Assembly (NCBI RefSeq): GCF_013340285.1
Contig: NZ_BLVO01000005.1
Span: 62,001-126,000, forward strand
Reading direction: 5' to 3'
DNA from: Desulfovibrio subterraneus
Lineage (GTDB): Bacteria; Desulfobacterota; Desulfovibrionia; Desulfovibrionales; Desulfovibrionaceae
Length of the DNA: 64,000 nt
The translations under genes and the position numbers were made by a program. This document shows, piece by piece, positions 7,870 through 15,871 of this stretch. Within the stretch, counting starts at the first letter, position 1; each line of letters starts with the position of its first letter. The notes beneath the pieces are model-generated. The model saw nothing but the letters and a program-made list of their open reading frames with translations. It was not told the DNA's origin and did not search any database.

Positions 7870-9423
7870 TCAGTTGGCTGCGGGAGCTTGAGGCGGGGAC
7901 GATTCTTCCGTCTTGCCGACAGGCATGACAAGCTCGGTCTGCACGGTGCCGCGCAGCACGGTGAACACAAGGTCCTTTCCGGCTTTGGCGGCTTCCAGTC
8001 CTGCGGTGTGCAACACCCACATGGAATCAACCGCCGTGCCGTTGGCTGCGGTGATAATGTCGCCCTTCATGAAACCGGCCTTGGCGGCACGGGAGCCGGG
8101 CAGCACGTCCAGCACCTGCGCACCACCATCCACCTGCAGCAGGCTGAAGCCCATGCGGCTCTGGTGGGTGAGGCGGCAGTAATACTGCATGTCGGCTTCC
8201 AGCGGGTCCAGCGGTTCGGTGCCGCGCCACGGGGTGACGAGCAGCACGCGCGATTCCGGATGCAGCTTGCGTATGCGGTGCGCCATGCCCCAGCCGAATT
8301 CCACATGGCCGGAACCTATGAGCACCACAACGGGATTGCCGGTTTCATCCTTGGCCTTGATGGCCTGTTCGGCCATGGCCGTATCCCACAGGGACTGGAT
8401 GAGGAAAAAGCGGTCCATGCGGCCCGTCATCTTATCCTTGGGGGCAGGAGAAGCTGCCTGTGCAGACTGGTCGCCGGAAGGCTGGGTGACAGACTGTTGC
8501 ATGCCAGCCGGCAGAGTGCCGGAAGCCAGAATATCAGACGGCCGAGTGCCGGAAGCCTGAGTATCAGAAGGTTGAGAACCGGAACCCTGCACACCCGTGA
8601 CATTCATATCGGAAGGCTGACTGTCAGCAGATTGCGGCGCCTGCTTCAGAGTCTGATCAGGCGTCTGGTCCGGTGACCGCTCGGGCGCGGGCACAGAAGG
8701 CGTCTTGCCAGCCATGGCAGCGGGCTTTTGTCCCTTCATCATGCCTGCGACCTTGGTCATGGTGCCGTTCACCATGGCGCGGTGGGCATCAAACATTTCC
8801 TGCAGGGCTTCGCGCTGGGCATCGGATGCCGGAATGATCTTGGCGGGCAGCAGGGCGCGTTCTTCAGGCGCAAGGCTGGAAATACCACCCCTGCTGACTT
8901 TTTTGACGATGGTCTGCGGCACGTTCAGCGCGCGGAGCGGCAGTTTGCGGGCATAGACCGTCTCGAATACGGGACGGTAGAGGTCGGAATCATACCCCCA
9001 TGCCTTTTTCCAGTCGGTGGCGTTGGCAAATTGATCAAGCGGAACGCTGCCTGCGTTCACCTTGTCCAGAAGGGGCTGGTGGTCGATTGGGAACATCTCC
9101 AGCCCCACGGTGAACCGCTGGCCGGAATCGGAAAGCGCCTGCATGAGTCTGGCCTGCATGAGGTGGTCGCAGGGAACGGTATGCCCCTCGCCGATGAGAA
9201 TGAAATCGGCATTGCGGGCGCGTTCGACAAACGAGGCGGTATTGGTGAGCAGGGGCGTTGCGGTGCCGTTGGCAACCAGCAGGGTGCCTTCTTCAAGGCC
9301 GGGGAGAAGAGCCGCAGATTTGGGAACAGGCGGCTGCGCCTGATGTGCGCAGCCGCCCAGAATGATCAGGAAAGCAAGGATACAGAGAGCCGAAAGGCTG
9401 CGTAATCCTGCTGTTAATCCCAT
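7870..9423 (-). CDS. ChaN-family lipoprotein with C-terminal PDZ domain
   Basis: A 517-residue protein. Residues 1-25 are a lipoprotein signal peptide with lipobox LGGC (Cys25), so it is membrane-anchored in the periplasm. Residues about 45-390 resemble the ChaN/DUF399 fold (ILIGEGHTVPCDH, VGLEMFPIDHQPLLD, VVLIGSGHVEFGWGMAHR), linked in other bacteria to haem or iron handling. A low-complexity insert of Ser/Gly/Pro/Gln/Asp repeats at about 245-330 splits it. Residues about 415-500 form a PDZ domain (GSRAAKAGFMKGDIITAANG) for peptide binding. Its start overlaps the stop of the acyl-CoA ligase gene by 10 bases, so the two are translationally coupled. The ChaN assignment is good; the substrate is unknown. 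Confidence 0.82.
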   Translation of the reverse strand: MGLTAGLRSLSALCILAFLIILGGCAHQAQPPVPKSAALLPGLEEGTLLVANGTATPLLTNTASFVERARNADFILIGEGHTVPCDHLMQARLMQALSDSGQRFTVGLEMFPIDHQPLLDKVNAGSVPLDQFANATDWKKAWGYDSDLYRPVFETVYARKLPLRALNVPQTIVKKVSRGGISSLAPEERALLPAKIIPASDAQREALQEMFDAHRAMVNGTMTKVAGMMKGQKPAAMAGKTPSVPAPERSPDQTPDQTLKQAPQSADSQPSDMNVTGVQGSGSQPSDTQASGTRPSDILASGTLPAGMQQSVTQPSGDQSAQAASPAPKDKMTGRMDRFFLIQSLWDTAMAEQAIKAKDETGNPVVVLIGSGHVEFGWGMAHRIRKLHPESRVLLVTPWRGTEPLDPLEADMQYYCRLTHQSRMGFSLLQVDGGAQVLDVLPGSRAAKAGFMKGDIITAANGTAVDSMWVLHTAGLEAAKAGKDLVFTVLRGTVQTELVMPVGKTEESSPPQAPAAN

Positions 9424-10679
9424 ATACGCTTGTCCTCGATGGGACGAATCTGCGGAGGCAGAGAGCCGGGGGTGAGCACCTTGAGCGAGGGACGCAGTTT
9501 GATCTTCTCGCGGAACTGGTGCAGCAGCTCGTCCTCACGCTTGAAGTTGCTGGCTTCAATGTAGAGGATCATTTCGTCAATGCCGCCGGGGTTGGTAACT
9601 TCGATCTGCCAGCGCTTGATTTCGTCAAAGCGGGCCATGACCTGCTCAACCTGATGCGGGTACACGAACATGCCCTTGATGCGTGCGGTGGTGTCCACGC
9701 GGCCCACAATGGAACCGATGCGGGGAGAGGTACGTCCGCAGGCGCAGGGGGAACGGTCAACGTAGCCAAGGTCGCCGGTGGCAAGGCGGATAAGCGGGTA
9801 GGTCTTGTTGAAGGCCGTTACCACGATTTCGCCCACTTCGCCGTCCTTGAGCGGAATGCCGGTGTCAGGATGGCAGATTTCCACATAGGCGCGGTTGGCA
9901 ATGTGCAGGCCGGTCTTGTGGAAGCATTCGTAGCCGATGCAACCCACGTCGGCGGTGCCGTAGCCCTGACGCATGAGCAGGTCGAACTTCTTTTCCAGCT
10001 GCGAACGCATCTTTTCGGAAATCTTTTCGCCGGTCACGAAGGCCACTTCGAGGAACAGGTCCTTACGCAGGTTCAGGCCCTTTTCTTCGGCCTTCTGGGC
10101 AAGGTGCATGAGGTAGCTGGGCGTACCCACGTAGCCGGTAACGCGCAGCTTCTGCATGATTTCAAGCTGGGTGGCGGCGTTGCCGGGGCCTGCGGGAATG
10201 GTAGCACAGCCGAGGTTGCGCAGGGGCTCTTCAAACATCAGGCCCGCAGGGGCGAGATGGTAGTTGAAGGTGATCTGCGCCACGTCGCCGGAACGGAAAC
10301 CGGCGGAGTAGAAGCCCTCGGTGTATCCCCAGTAGTCGTCGGCACGATCTTCGGGATCGAAAATGGGGCCGGGAGACAGGAAGATGCGCTTGAGTTCGCC
10401 AAGGTCCTTGGTCAGCAGGCCGCCAAGGCGCGGTCCCATGGACTGCAGGAAGATGAGTTCTTTCTTCTTGAGAATGGGAATATGCTTGAGGTCGGAAAGA
10501 GTCTTGAACTTTTCCACCTGAAACTGGGCGCGGTCAAAACGCTTCTTCACGTCTTCGGAATAGCGGTAGGCGTAAGAGAGAAGGTCTTTCAACTGAATGA
10601 GATAATATTGACGACGCTCGCTCTCGTCGAGCACTTCGCGACGGCTGTAAATACCTTCTGTGCGATCTTTACGGGTCAT
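9414..10679 (-). CDS. Phenylacetate-CoA ligase-like AMP-forming enzyme
   Basis: A 421-residue member of the PaaK-like branch of adenylate-forming enzymes, which activate a carboxylic acid as acyl-AMP and pass it to CoA. Visible features: a YGTADVGCIGYE segment matching the ATP/substrate-binding core, the late TGDLGYVD motif at the domain hinge, and a small C-terminal domain. The start is placed at ATG 10679 (MTRKDRTEG), preceded by GGAG; longer upstream extensions are not conserved in character. It is the first gene of a unit with the ChaN-like lipoprotein and mutM. No phenylacetate-degradation genes are nearby, so the natural acid is unknown. Confidence 0.88.
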   Translation of the reverse strand: MTRKDRTEGIYSRREVLDESERRQYYLIQLKDLLSYAYRYSEDVKKRFDRAQFQVEKFKTLSDLKHIPILKKKELIFLQSMGPRLGGLLTKDLGELKRIFLSPGPIFDPEDRADDYWGYTEGFYSAGFRSGDVAQITFNYHLAPAGLMFEEPLRNLGCATIPAGPGNAATQLEIMQKLRVTGYVGTPSYLMHLAQKAEEKGLNLRKDLFLEVAFVTGEKISEKMRSQLEKKFDLLMRQGYGTADVGCIGYECFHKTGLHIANRAYVEICHPDTGIPLKDGEVGEIVVTAFNKTYPLIRLATGDLGYVDRSPCACGRTSPRIGSIVGRVDTTARIKGMFVYPHQVEQVMARFDEIKRWQIEVTNPGGIDEMILYIEASNFKREDELLHQFREKIKLRPSLKVLTPGSLPPQIRPIEDKRIWD

Positions 10680-10870
10680 CGTTAAACTCCATGTATGGAA
10701 TGTATGGGCGTAATGAGAACTTAAAGGCCTACCAGATGGCACATAAGGATGCAAGGATTATTTTAAAATACCATGTATTCAAGATGGTTACAAGATGTTT
10801 TTGGAAAAAGTGCACTTCCTGTCAGTCCCATCCTGTCAGCCTCTGCCTGTGTCATGAGGCATACCTGTCG

Positions 10871-10920
10871 CACCTGCCTGTTCCTGCCTGTTCCTGCCTG
10901 TTTCTGCCTGTCTCAGCCTG
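10871..10920. repeat. 10-bp tandem repeat, five copies
   Basis: Five consecutive 10-base units of the form ttcctgcctg, with changes in the first and last. It lies in a 393-base gene-free stretch between hydF (stop 11073) and the ligase gene (start 10679), in which I see no other feature. Confidence 0.8.
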
Positions 10921-11072
10921 ACCGTGCGTATGCCCCGCTCTCGAACTGCTGCCTGCCATAAACATCATCCGCAGCGCTCTGTTGATAGCGGCCTGCAGTG
11001 CAGATGGCCGGATGCCGGGCGGGAGTCGTGGCGTTCTTCGCGGTGAATGGTTGGCGAGCGGGTTGAAGTTCG

Positions 11073-12302
11073 CTACAGGCCGAAGGGTTTGACCACCCTG
11101 TCAAGCACGCCCTGCACCTTGGATATGGCAACACCGTAGTTGGTAATAGGCACCCCGCGCCGTGCGCATTCGCGGATGCGGCGCAGCATCTCTGCGCGGT
11201 TGGTCATGCAGCCACCGCAGTGAACGGCAAGGGCGAAGCCTTCAAGGTCCTGCGGAAAGTCGTGGCCCGCGTAGGTGATGAATTCCAGCTTCTTGCCCGT
11301 GTACTGGCTGATCCACCGGGGAATCTTCACGCGGCCTATATCGTCCGCCACGGCGTGGTGGGAACAGGCTTCGCACATGAGGATTCTGTCGCCGTCTTTC
11401 AGGTAGTCTATGGCGCGGGCGCCCTGCACCATGGTGTGCAGCTCGCCCTTGTAGCGCGCAAAAAGGATGGAAAAAGTGGTCATGGGCACGTGTTCGGGCA
11501 CCTCGCCCGCCACCTTGAGCACCACCTGCGAATCCGTGACAACCAGCGCAGGGTCGCTACGCAGGGCGGCAAGAGCCTCTTCCAGTTCGCGTTCTTTCAC
11601 CACAAGGCCGATGGCGTCGCTGTCCAGCACATCGCGCAGCACCTGCACCTGCGGCAGGATGAGACGACCCTTGGGCGCGGCAAGGTCAATGGGCACCACA
11701 CAGAGCACGGTGTCGCCTTCACCGATAAGGTCGCCCACAAGCACAGGGTCTTCGGCAAATTCGGGCGGTGCGGTGTCTATGAGCGCCTTCTTGACGGCGT
11801 CCACTCCTTCGCCCGTGGCGGTGGAGCACAGCACGTGGGGCAGACCTTCGCTGGCGCAGAAGGCGATGTCGTCGGCACTGGGAGCGGCTGCATCCGTTTT
11901 GTTGAAGATGACAATGACGGGAATGCCCATCTCGCGCAGGGTGGCCAGAATATCGCGTTCCTCGTTGCCGAGGGCGTCAGGCGTGGAGCCGGAACCTGTG
12001 GCAGCGGGACTGGCCACCATCAGGGCCACATCCGTGCGGTAAAGCACCTTGCGGGTGGCCTTGATGCGCAGTTCGCCAAGCTCGCCGGTATCGTCCAGCC
12101 CCGCCGTATCATAAAAGGTGACGGGACCCAGCGGTAGCAGCTCGTAATGCTTGGCAACCGGATCAGTTGTGGTGCCGGGGTGATCGGAGACGATGGCAAT
12201 GTCCTGCCCCGCAAGGGCGTTGATGAGCGACGATTTTCCGGCGTTGCGTCGGCCGACAAGGGTGATGACCATGCGTACGCCTCTGGGGGCTTTTTCAGAC
12301 AT
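11073..12302 (-). CDS. hydF: [FeFe] hydrogenase maturation GTPase HydF
   Basis: A 409-residue HydF, the scaffold that holds the diiron H-cluster precursor and hands it to apo-HydA. N-terminal G domain: P-loop GRRNAGKSS (about 17-25), GTTTDPV and DTAGLDD. A dimerisation domain follows. The C-terminal FeS domain has CEACSHHA near residue 309 and HCGGC near 360-363, matching the three cluster cysteines of known HydF. AGGAG precedes the ATG. It is the last gene of the hyd operon and is separated from hydE by 158 bases, so it may have some independent expression. Confidence 0.97.
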   Translation of the reverse strand: MSEKAPRGVRMVITLVGRRNAGKSSLINALAGQDIAIVSDHPGTTTDPVAKHYELLPLGPVTFYDTAGLDDTGELGELRIKATRKVLYRTDVALMVASPAATGSGSTPDALGNEERDILATLREMGIPVIVIFNKTDAAAPSADDIAFCASEGLPHVLCSTATGEGVDAVKKALIDTAPPEFAEDPVLVGDLIGEGDTVLCVVPIDLAAPKGRLILPQVQVLRDVLDSDAIGLVVKERELEEALAALRSDPALVVTDSQVVLKVAGEVPEHVPMTTFSILFARYKGELHTMVQGARAIDYLKDGDRILMCEACSHHAVADDIGRVKIPRWISQYTGKKLEFITYAGHDFPQDLEGFALAVHCGGCMTNRAEMLRRIRECARRGVPITNYGVAISKVQGVLDRVVKPFGL

Positions 12303-12460
12303 GCCTGTTCTCCTGTCTGTTTGAAGGCAAAGAAATTGTTTGCTGCTGCAGTCTCCGGCGGACAGGAATCAGCTGGCCCCTCTCCTCTGTAAAACCGGAA
12401 GAGGGTATCCGGTTGATCTCTGCCGCGACGTATTATGCGTCAGCGGCGCTGAGGTGCCGG

Positions 12461-13492
12461 TCAACTGTTCGGGTTGTCTGCTGTTCCGGCGCATCCTGTT
12501 TTTCTTACCGGCGATTCACCCCGCGATGACGACGGTTCGTAGCCCGCATCGCGCAGCCGTTGCTGCAGCCTGCCCACAATCAGCCGCACCGGTTCTGGCG
12601 CGGCATTCTTGCCGGGATAAATATTGTATCCTGCCCGAACGGGTTCCGGCGTGACTGAGGGCATGACCACGTTGGCTCCCGCATTCAGGCCCTGTTCGCG
12701 CCCGTGGGCGCTGAGGGCATCAAGCGCGCTGGTGGCGGGAATGTTGGCCGCGGGATTCATGAGCCTGAGCAGGGCCGTGGCCCGCAAGGATTCTTCCATC
12801 AGGCCGGGGGCGGCTTCCTTGAGAGGCGTCTGGGGATGCGGGATGAACGGGCCGACGGCAATCATGTCCAGCGGGAGCCCGCTCAGCAGGCGAAGGTCTT
12901 CTGCCAGAATATCCGTTGTCATGCCCGGCAGTCCGGTGATGATGCCAGAGCCGGTCTCGTAGCCGATGCGGCAGAGCATCTCCACCCTGTTCAGACGTTC
13001 CCGCACGCTTTGTCCCGGTCGCAGGCGGGCGTGCAGTTCGGGATTGAATGTTTCCATTTTGAGCAGATAGCGGTCTGCCCCGCAATCGTGCCAGTAGCGG
13101 TAGGCATCCTCGTCATGGTCACCCAATGACAGCGTGATTGAGATGGCGCCCATCTGCTTGATCTGCCCTATCAGGTAGCCGATGGGGCGTATGGCGATGG
13201 TCTCTTCTTCGCCGGACTGCAGCACCACGGTGCCCATGCCCAGCTCCACCGCTGTGCGGGCGGCTTGCAGAATGGCATCCGCATCCAGCCTGAAGCGCTG
13301 CAGTGCGGTATTGGCATTGCGCAGGCCGCAATAGTGGCAGTTCTTGCGGCAGTGGTTGGTAAATTCCACCACGCCGCGCTGGAACACCTCGCGGCCGAAC
13401 ACGCTGTCGCGCAGGGTGCGGGCTTCGGCAAACAGGGCATCGGCCTGTGGTGCAAGCAGGGCATCACGAATTTCGCTGGGCTGCATGATCAT
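12461..13492 (-). CDS. hydE: [FeFe] hydrogenase maturase HydE (radical SAM)
   Basis: A 343-residue radical SAM enzyme of the BioB-like HydE family, which acts on the Fe(CO)2(CN)-cysteine product of HydG during H-cluster assembly. The cluster motif CRKNCHYC is CX3CX2C at residues 48, 52 and 55. The GEE segment of the SAM-binding region (SGEEETI) follows. The start at 13492 is chosen because its ATG overlaps the TGA of the upstream gene (ATGA), the standard sign of translational coupling; further upstream starts would overlap that gene more deeply. Confidence 0.96.
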   Translation of the reverse strand: MIMQPSEIRDALLAPQADALFAEARTLRDSVFGREVFQRGVVEFTNHCRKNCHYCGLRNANTALQRFRLDADAILQAARTAVELGMGTVVLQSGEEETIAIRPIGYLIGQIKQMGAISITLSLGDHDEDAYRYWHDCGADRYLLKMETFNPELHARLRPGQSVRERLNRVEMLCRIGYETGSGIITGLPGMTTDILAEDLRLLSGLPLDMIAVGPFIPHPQTPLKEAAPGLMEESLRATALLRLMNPAANIPATSALDALSAHGREQGLNAGANVVMPSVTPEPVRAGYNIYPGKNAAPEPVRLIVGRLQQRLRDAGYEPSSSRGESPVRKTGCAGTADNPNS

Positions 13493-14223
13493 GGTTCCGT
13501 AGTGGTTTGTTGCGTGAAGGGGACTGCTGATTCGGCGGCGGAACAGGTGGAGGTGACGCATTCTTCCACAATGCGCAGGGCGGCACGGTGCTCAGGCACA
13601 AGCATTTGTGCCGTATGTTGCTCGGACACAAGCACTTGTGCCGTATGTTGCTCGGACACAAGCATTTGTGCCGTATATTGTTCGGACACAAGGTCTTGTG
13701 CGGCGTGTTGCTCGGCCACAGGGCCGTGAGCGGCGTGCGGCATGGCGGGGTGTGCGGCAATGCGCAGCAGTTCTTCAACCGGGGCTGTCACGGTGCACCA
13801 GAACCCGTCCGGTGTGAGCGTGGCGCTGTGTGCAAAGTGGCCGAAATAGATGGTGTCGTCAATAATCAGCACCGGCAGGCTCGGGCGCAGGTGTATGGTG
13901 CGGATGTGTACGCGCTCCGGGTGGTCATTCTTCAGTTGGCGTAGAAAATTATCGGAGTCCGCAAGTTCCTGCTGCAGTGCCTGCCTATTTGCGTGGGGCC
14001 TGAGCAGACGCATGAAGTCAGGCATCCACGATATTTCCATGCAAGGCAGTGTGGCAATTGTGAGGCATGGCCCCTGCGGGCGAGAAAGTGTGGCATGCAG
14101 GGCCTCGCACAGCGGGGCAGCTGCGGCAAATCTGCCGTAGGGCGGCGCATGAAACCATATGCGCTGCCGTGCGGCGGCAATGCGCTCCGGCAGGTTGAGG
14201 CTTGTTACTCCGGCTGAGATCAT
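13489..14223 (-). CDS. Unknown protein coupled to hydE and aspA, with 30-bp internal repeats
   Basis: A 244-residue protein that I cannot place with certainty. It overlaps aspA upstream and hydE downstream by ATGA junctions, so it is made together with the H-cluster maturases. Residues 1-160 look globular. The stretch LPVLIIDDTIYFGHFAHS followed by DGFW recalls the second half of PLD-superfamily folds, but the HxK catalytic motif is missing. Residues about 162-211 are five copies of a 10-residue unit (consensus SEQHTAQMLV). The rest is a low-complexity tail. No signal peptide is seen, so it is probably cytosolic. A role in maturation is inferred from position only. Confidence 0.8.
   Translation of the reverse strand: MISAGVTSLNLPERIAAARQRIWFHAPPYGRFAAAAPLCEALHATLSRPQGPCLTIATLPCMEISWMPDFMRLLRPHANRQALQQELADSDNFLRQLKNDHPERVHIRTIHLRPSLPVLIIDDTIYFGHFAHSATLTPDGFWCTVTAPVEELLRIAAHPAMPHAAHGPVAEQHAAQDLVSEQYTAQMLVSEQHTAQVLVSEQHTAQMLVPEHRAALRIVEECVTSTCSAAESAVPFTQQTTTEP
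13591..13740. repeat. 30-bp tandem repeat, five copies, inside a coding region
   Basis: Five head-to-tail 30-base units, the middle ones nearly identical. The first four contain a small dyad of the type CACAAG-CA-CTTGTG; the fifth is more diverged. The period is a multiple of three, so the frame of the host gene (13489-14223) is kept. There are no spacers between units, which rules out a CRISPR array. Confidence 0.9.
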
Positions 14224-15746
14224 GCCTTGCCTCCCTTGGTGTCATTATCCTTCCTGAAGGCGGCATAGGTTTCTTCCGTGTAGCCGAGCTGGTGCATCCG
14301 TTCGGGGGAGAGCAGCGTGGCTATGACCTCAGGAGGCATGTTCAGATCTTCCGCAGCGGCTTGGGCAAGGCTGATGCCCTTATTCCGTGCTGCCTGCGCT
14401 ATGGCTTCGGCACGGGCATAGCCCACGGCAGGAACCAGCACGGCAGCCAGCGCACCACCGGATTCCACATGCCCCAGACAGCGTCCGGCATCCGGCTCTG
14501 CCTGCGTGATGCAGCGGGTGTGCAGCAGAATGACCGCTTGTTTGAGCAGGTGCAGCGATTCCAGCATGCTGTGGGCCATGAGCGGCATGAACTGGTTCAG
14601 TTCAAGATTGCCGAGGGCAGCCACCTGTCCTGCCAGCGCATCGTTGGACATGATGCGCAGCGCGGCCTGCGAAACGGCCTCGGGTATGACCGGATTGACC
14701 TTGCCCGGCATGACCGTGGAGCCGGTCTGCATGGCGGGAATGCGCAGTTCGCCCAGACCGGCGGCAGGCCCGCTGGAGAGCAGGCGGATATCGCTGCAGA
14801 TCTTCAAAAGGTTCACGGCGCAGGCTTTGAGCAGGCCGGAAACCTCTACAAAGTCATCAAGGTTCTGGGTGGCATCCACCAGATTTTCGGCGCGGGAGAG
14901 TTTAAGGCCCGTAATGCGCCGCAGTTCATCGGTCACGCGCAACACATAGTCGCGCGGTGCGCCAAGGCCGGTGCCTACCGCCGTGCCGCCGAGATTCACC
15001 TGCCGGATGCGCTCGCGGCATTTGAAGATGCGCCAGCGGTCGCGGGCCACGGCTTCTGCCCACGCCCCAAAGGTCATGCCTGCGGTCAGCGGCACGGCGT
15101 CCTGCATTTCCGTGCGGCCAAGGCGCAGCACGTTGCGGTGGGCCTGTTCCTTGCGCTGCAGGGTTTCCTGCAGGTCGGCAACAGGCTGCTCCAGCGCTTT
15201 CAGCTCGTGCAGCACGGCAACCTTGAGTGCCGTGGGATAGGTATCGTTGGTGGACTGATGCAGGTTGACGTGGTGCAGCGGATGCACTGCGCCCGAGCCC
15301 GAGACTGAGCCCGAGTCCGAACCTGAACCTGAGCCTGCACCTATGCTTGTGTCTGAACCTGACTCAGATCCTGATCCTGCCGCCTGCCCCATCAGCATGG
15401 CAGCGCGGTTGGCGATGACCTCGTTGAAATTCATGTTGGTGGAGGTGCCTGCCCCGCCTTGAAAGGCGTCCACCACGATCTGGTCATGGTGGCTGCCGTC
15501 CGCAAGTTCCTTGCAGGCTGTTTCCAGCGCCTGTGCCATGGGCAGAGACAGGTATCCCAGCGAGGCATTGGTGCGCACGCAGGCAAGCTTCACCTGCGCA
15601 TAGGCGCGGATGAACACGGCGGGCAGCCGGTAGCCGGACAGGGGAAAGTTGGCAACGGCGCGTGCGGTGTGGATGCCGTACAGGGCATCTGCCGGTATTT
15701 CAAGGCTGCCGAACTGGTCCTGCTCGGTCCGGGTATGGCTGGGCAT
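14220..15746 (-). CDS. aspA: Aspartate ammonia-lyase family protein in the hyd operon
   Basis: A 508-residue member of the aspartase/fumarase family; aspartase splits aspartate into fumarate and ammonia. Visible signatures: HVNLHQSTNDTYPT (active-site region), GGTAVGTGL, and the family signature GSTVMPGKVNP. It is longer than usual because a Gly/Ser/Asp/Glu repeat of about 30 residues is inserted just before the HVNLHQSTND motif (near residues 120-150). AGGAG precedes the ATG. Its stop overlaps the next gene by ATGA. Lyases of this type recur beside hydEFG. Ammonia supply for the bridging amine of the H-cluster is a plausible role, but it is inferred. Fumarase activity is a less likely alternative. 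Confidence 0.9.
   Translation of the reverse strand: MPSHTRTEQDQFGSLEIPADALYGIHTARAVANFPLSGYRLPAVFIRAYAQVKLACVRTNASLGYLSLPMAQALETACKELADGSHHDQIVVDAFQGGAGTSTNMNFNEVIANRAAMLMGQAAGSGSESGSDTSIGAGSGSGSDSGSVSGSGAVHPLHHVNLHQSTNDTYPTALKVAVLHELKALEQPVADLQETLQRKEQAHRNVLRLGRTEMQDAVPLTAGMTFGAWAEAVARDRWRIFKCRERIRQVNLGGTAVGTGLGAPRDYVLRVTDELRRITGLKLSRAENLVDATQNLDDFVEVSGLLKACAVNLLKICSDIRLLSSGPAAGLGELRIPAMQTGSTVMPGKVNPVIPEAVSQAALRIMSNDALAGQVAALGNLELNQFMPLMAHSMLESLHLLKQAVILLHTRCITQAEPDAGRCLGHVESGGALAAVLVPAVGYARAEAIAQAARNKGISLAQAAAEDLNMPPEVIATLLSPERMHQLGYTEETYAAFRKDNDTKGGKA
15279..15390. repeat. Short Gly/Ser-coding repeat inside aspA
   Basis: Degenerate 6-base units (tctgagcctgaa-like on the plus strand) encode an insert of Gly, Ser, Asp and Glu just ahead of the active-site motif of the lyase. 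The frame is kept. Confidence 0.75.
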
Positions 15747-15871
15747 GGGCTATCTCCTGAGGCGTAAGAAGGAAACGGGACGGACCGGGCAGGGGAACCC
15801 GGTCCTTCCTGTTTTCTGTGGGTCAACCGGTGTTTGTCAACCCATCCTGGCAGGGATATTCTTGATAAGGC

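Noticed and set aside
13591-13740. Possible CRISPR array from regular 30-bp dyad-bearing repeats
   Set aside because: Units are directly contiguous with no spacers, lie in frame inside a gene, and no cas gene is near.
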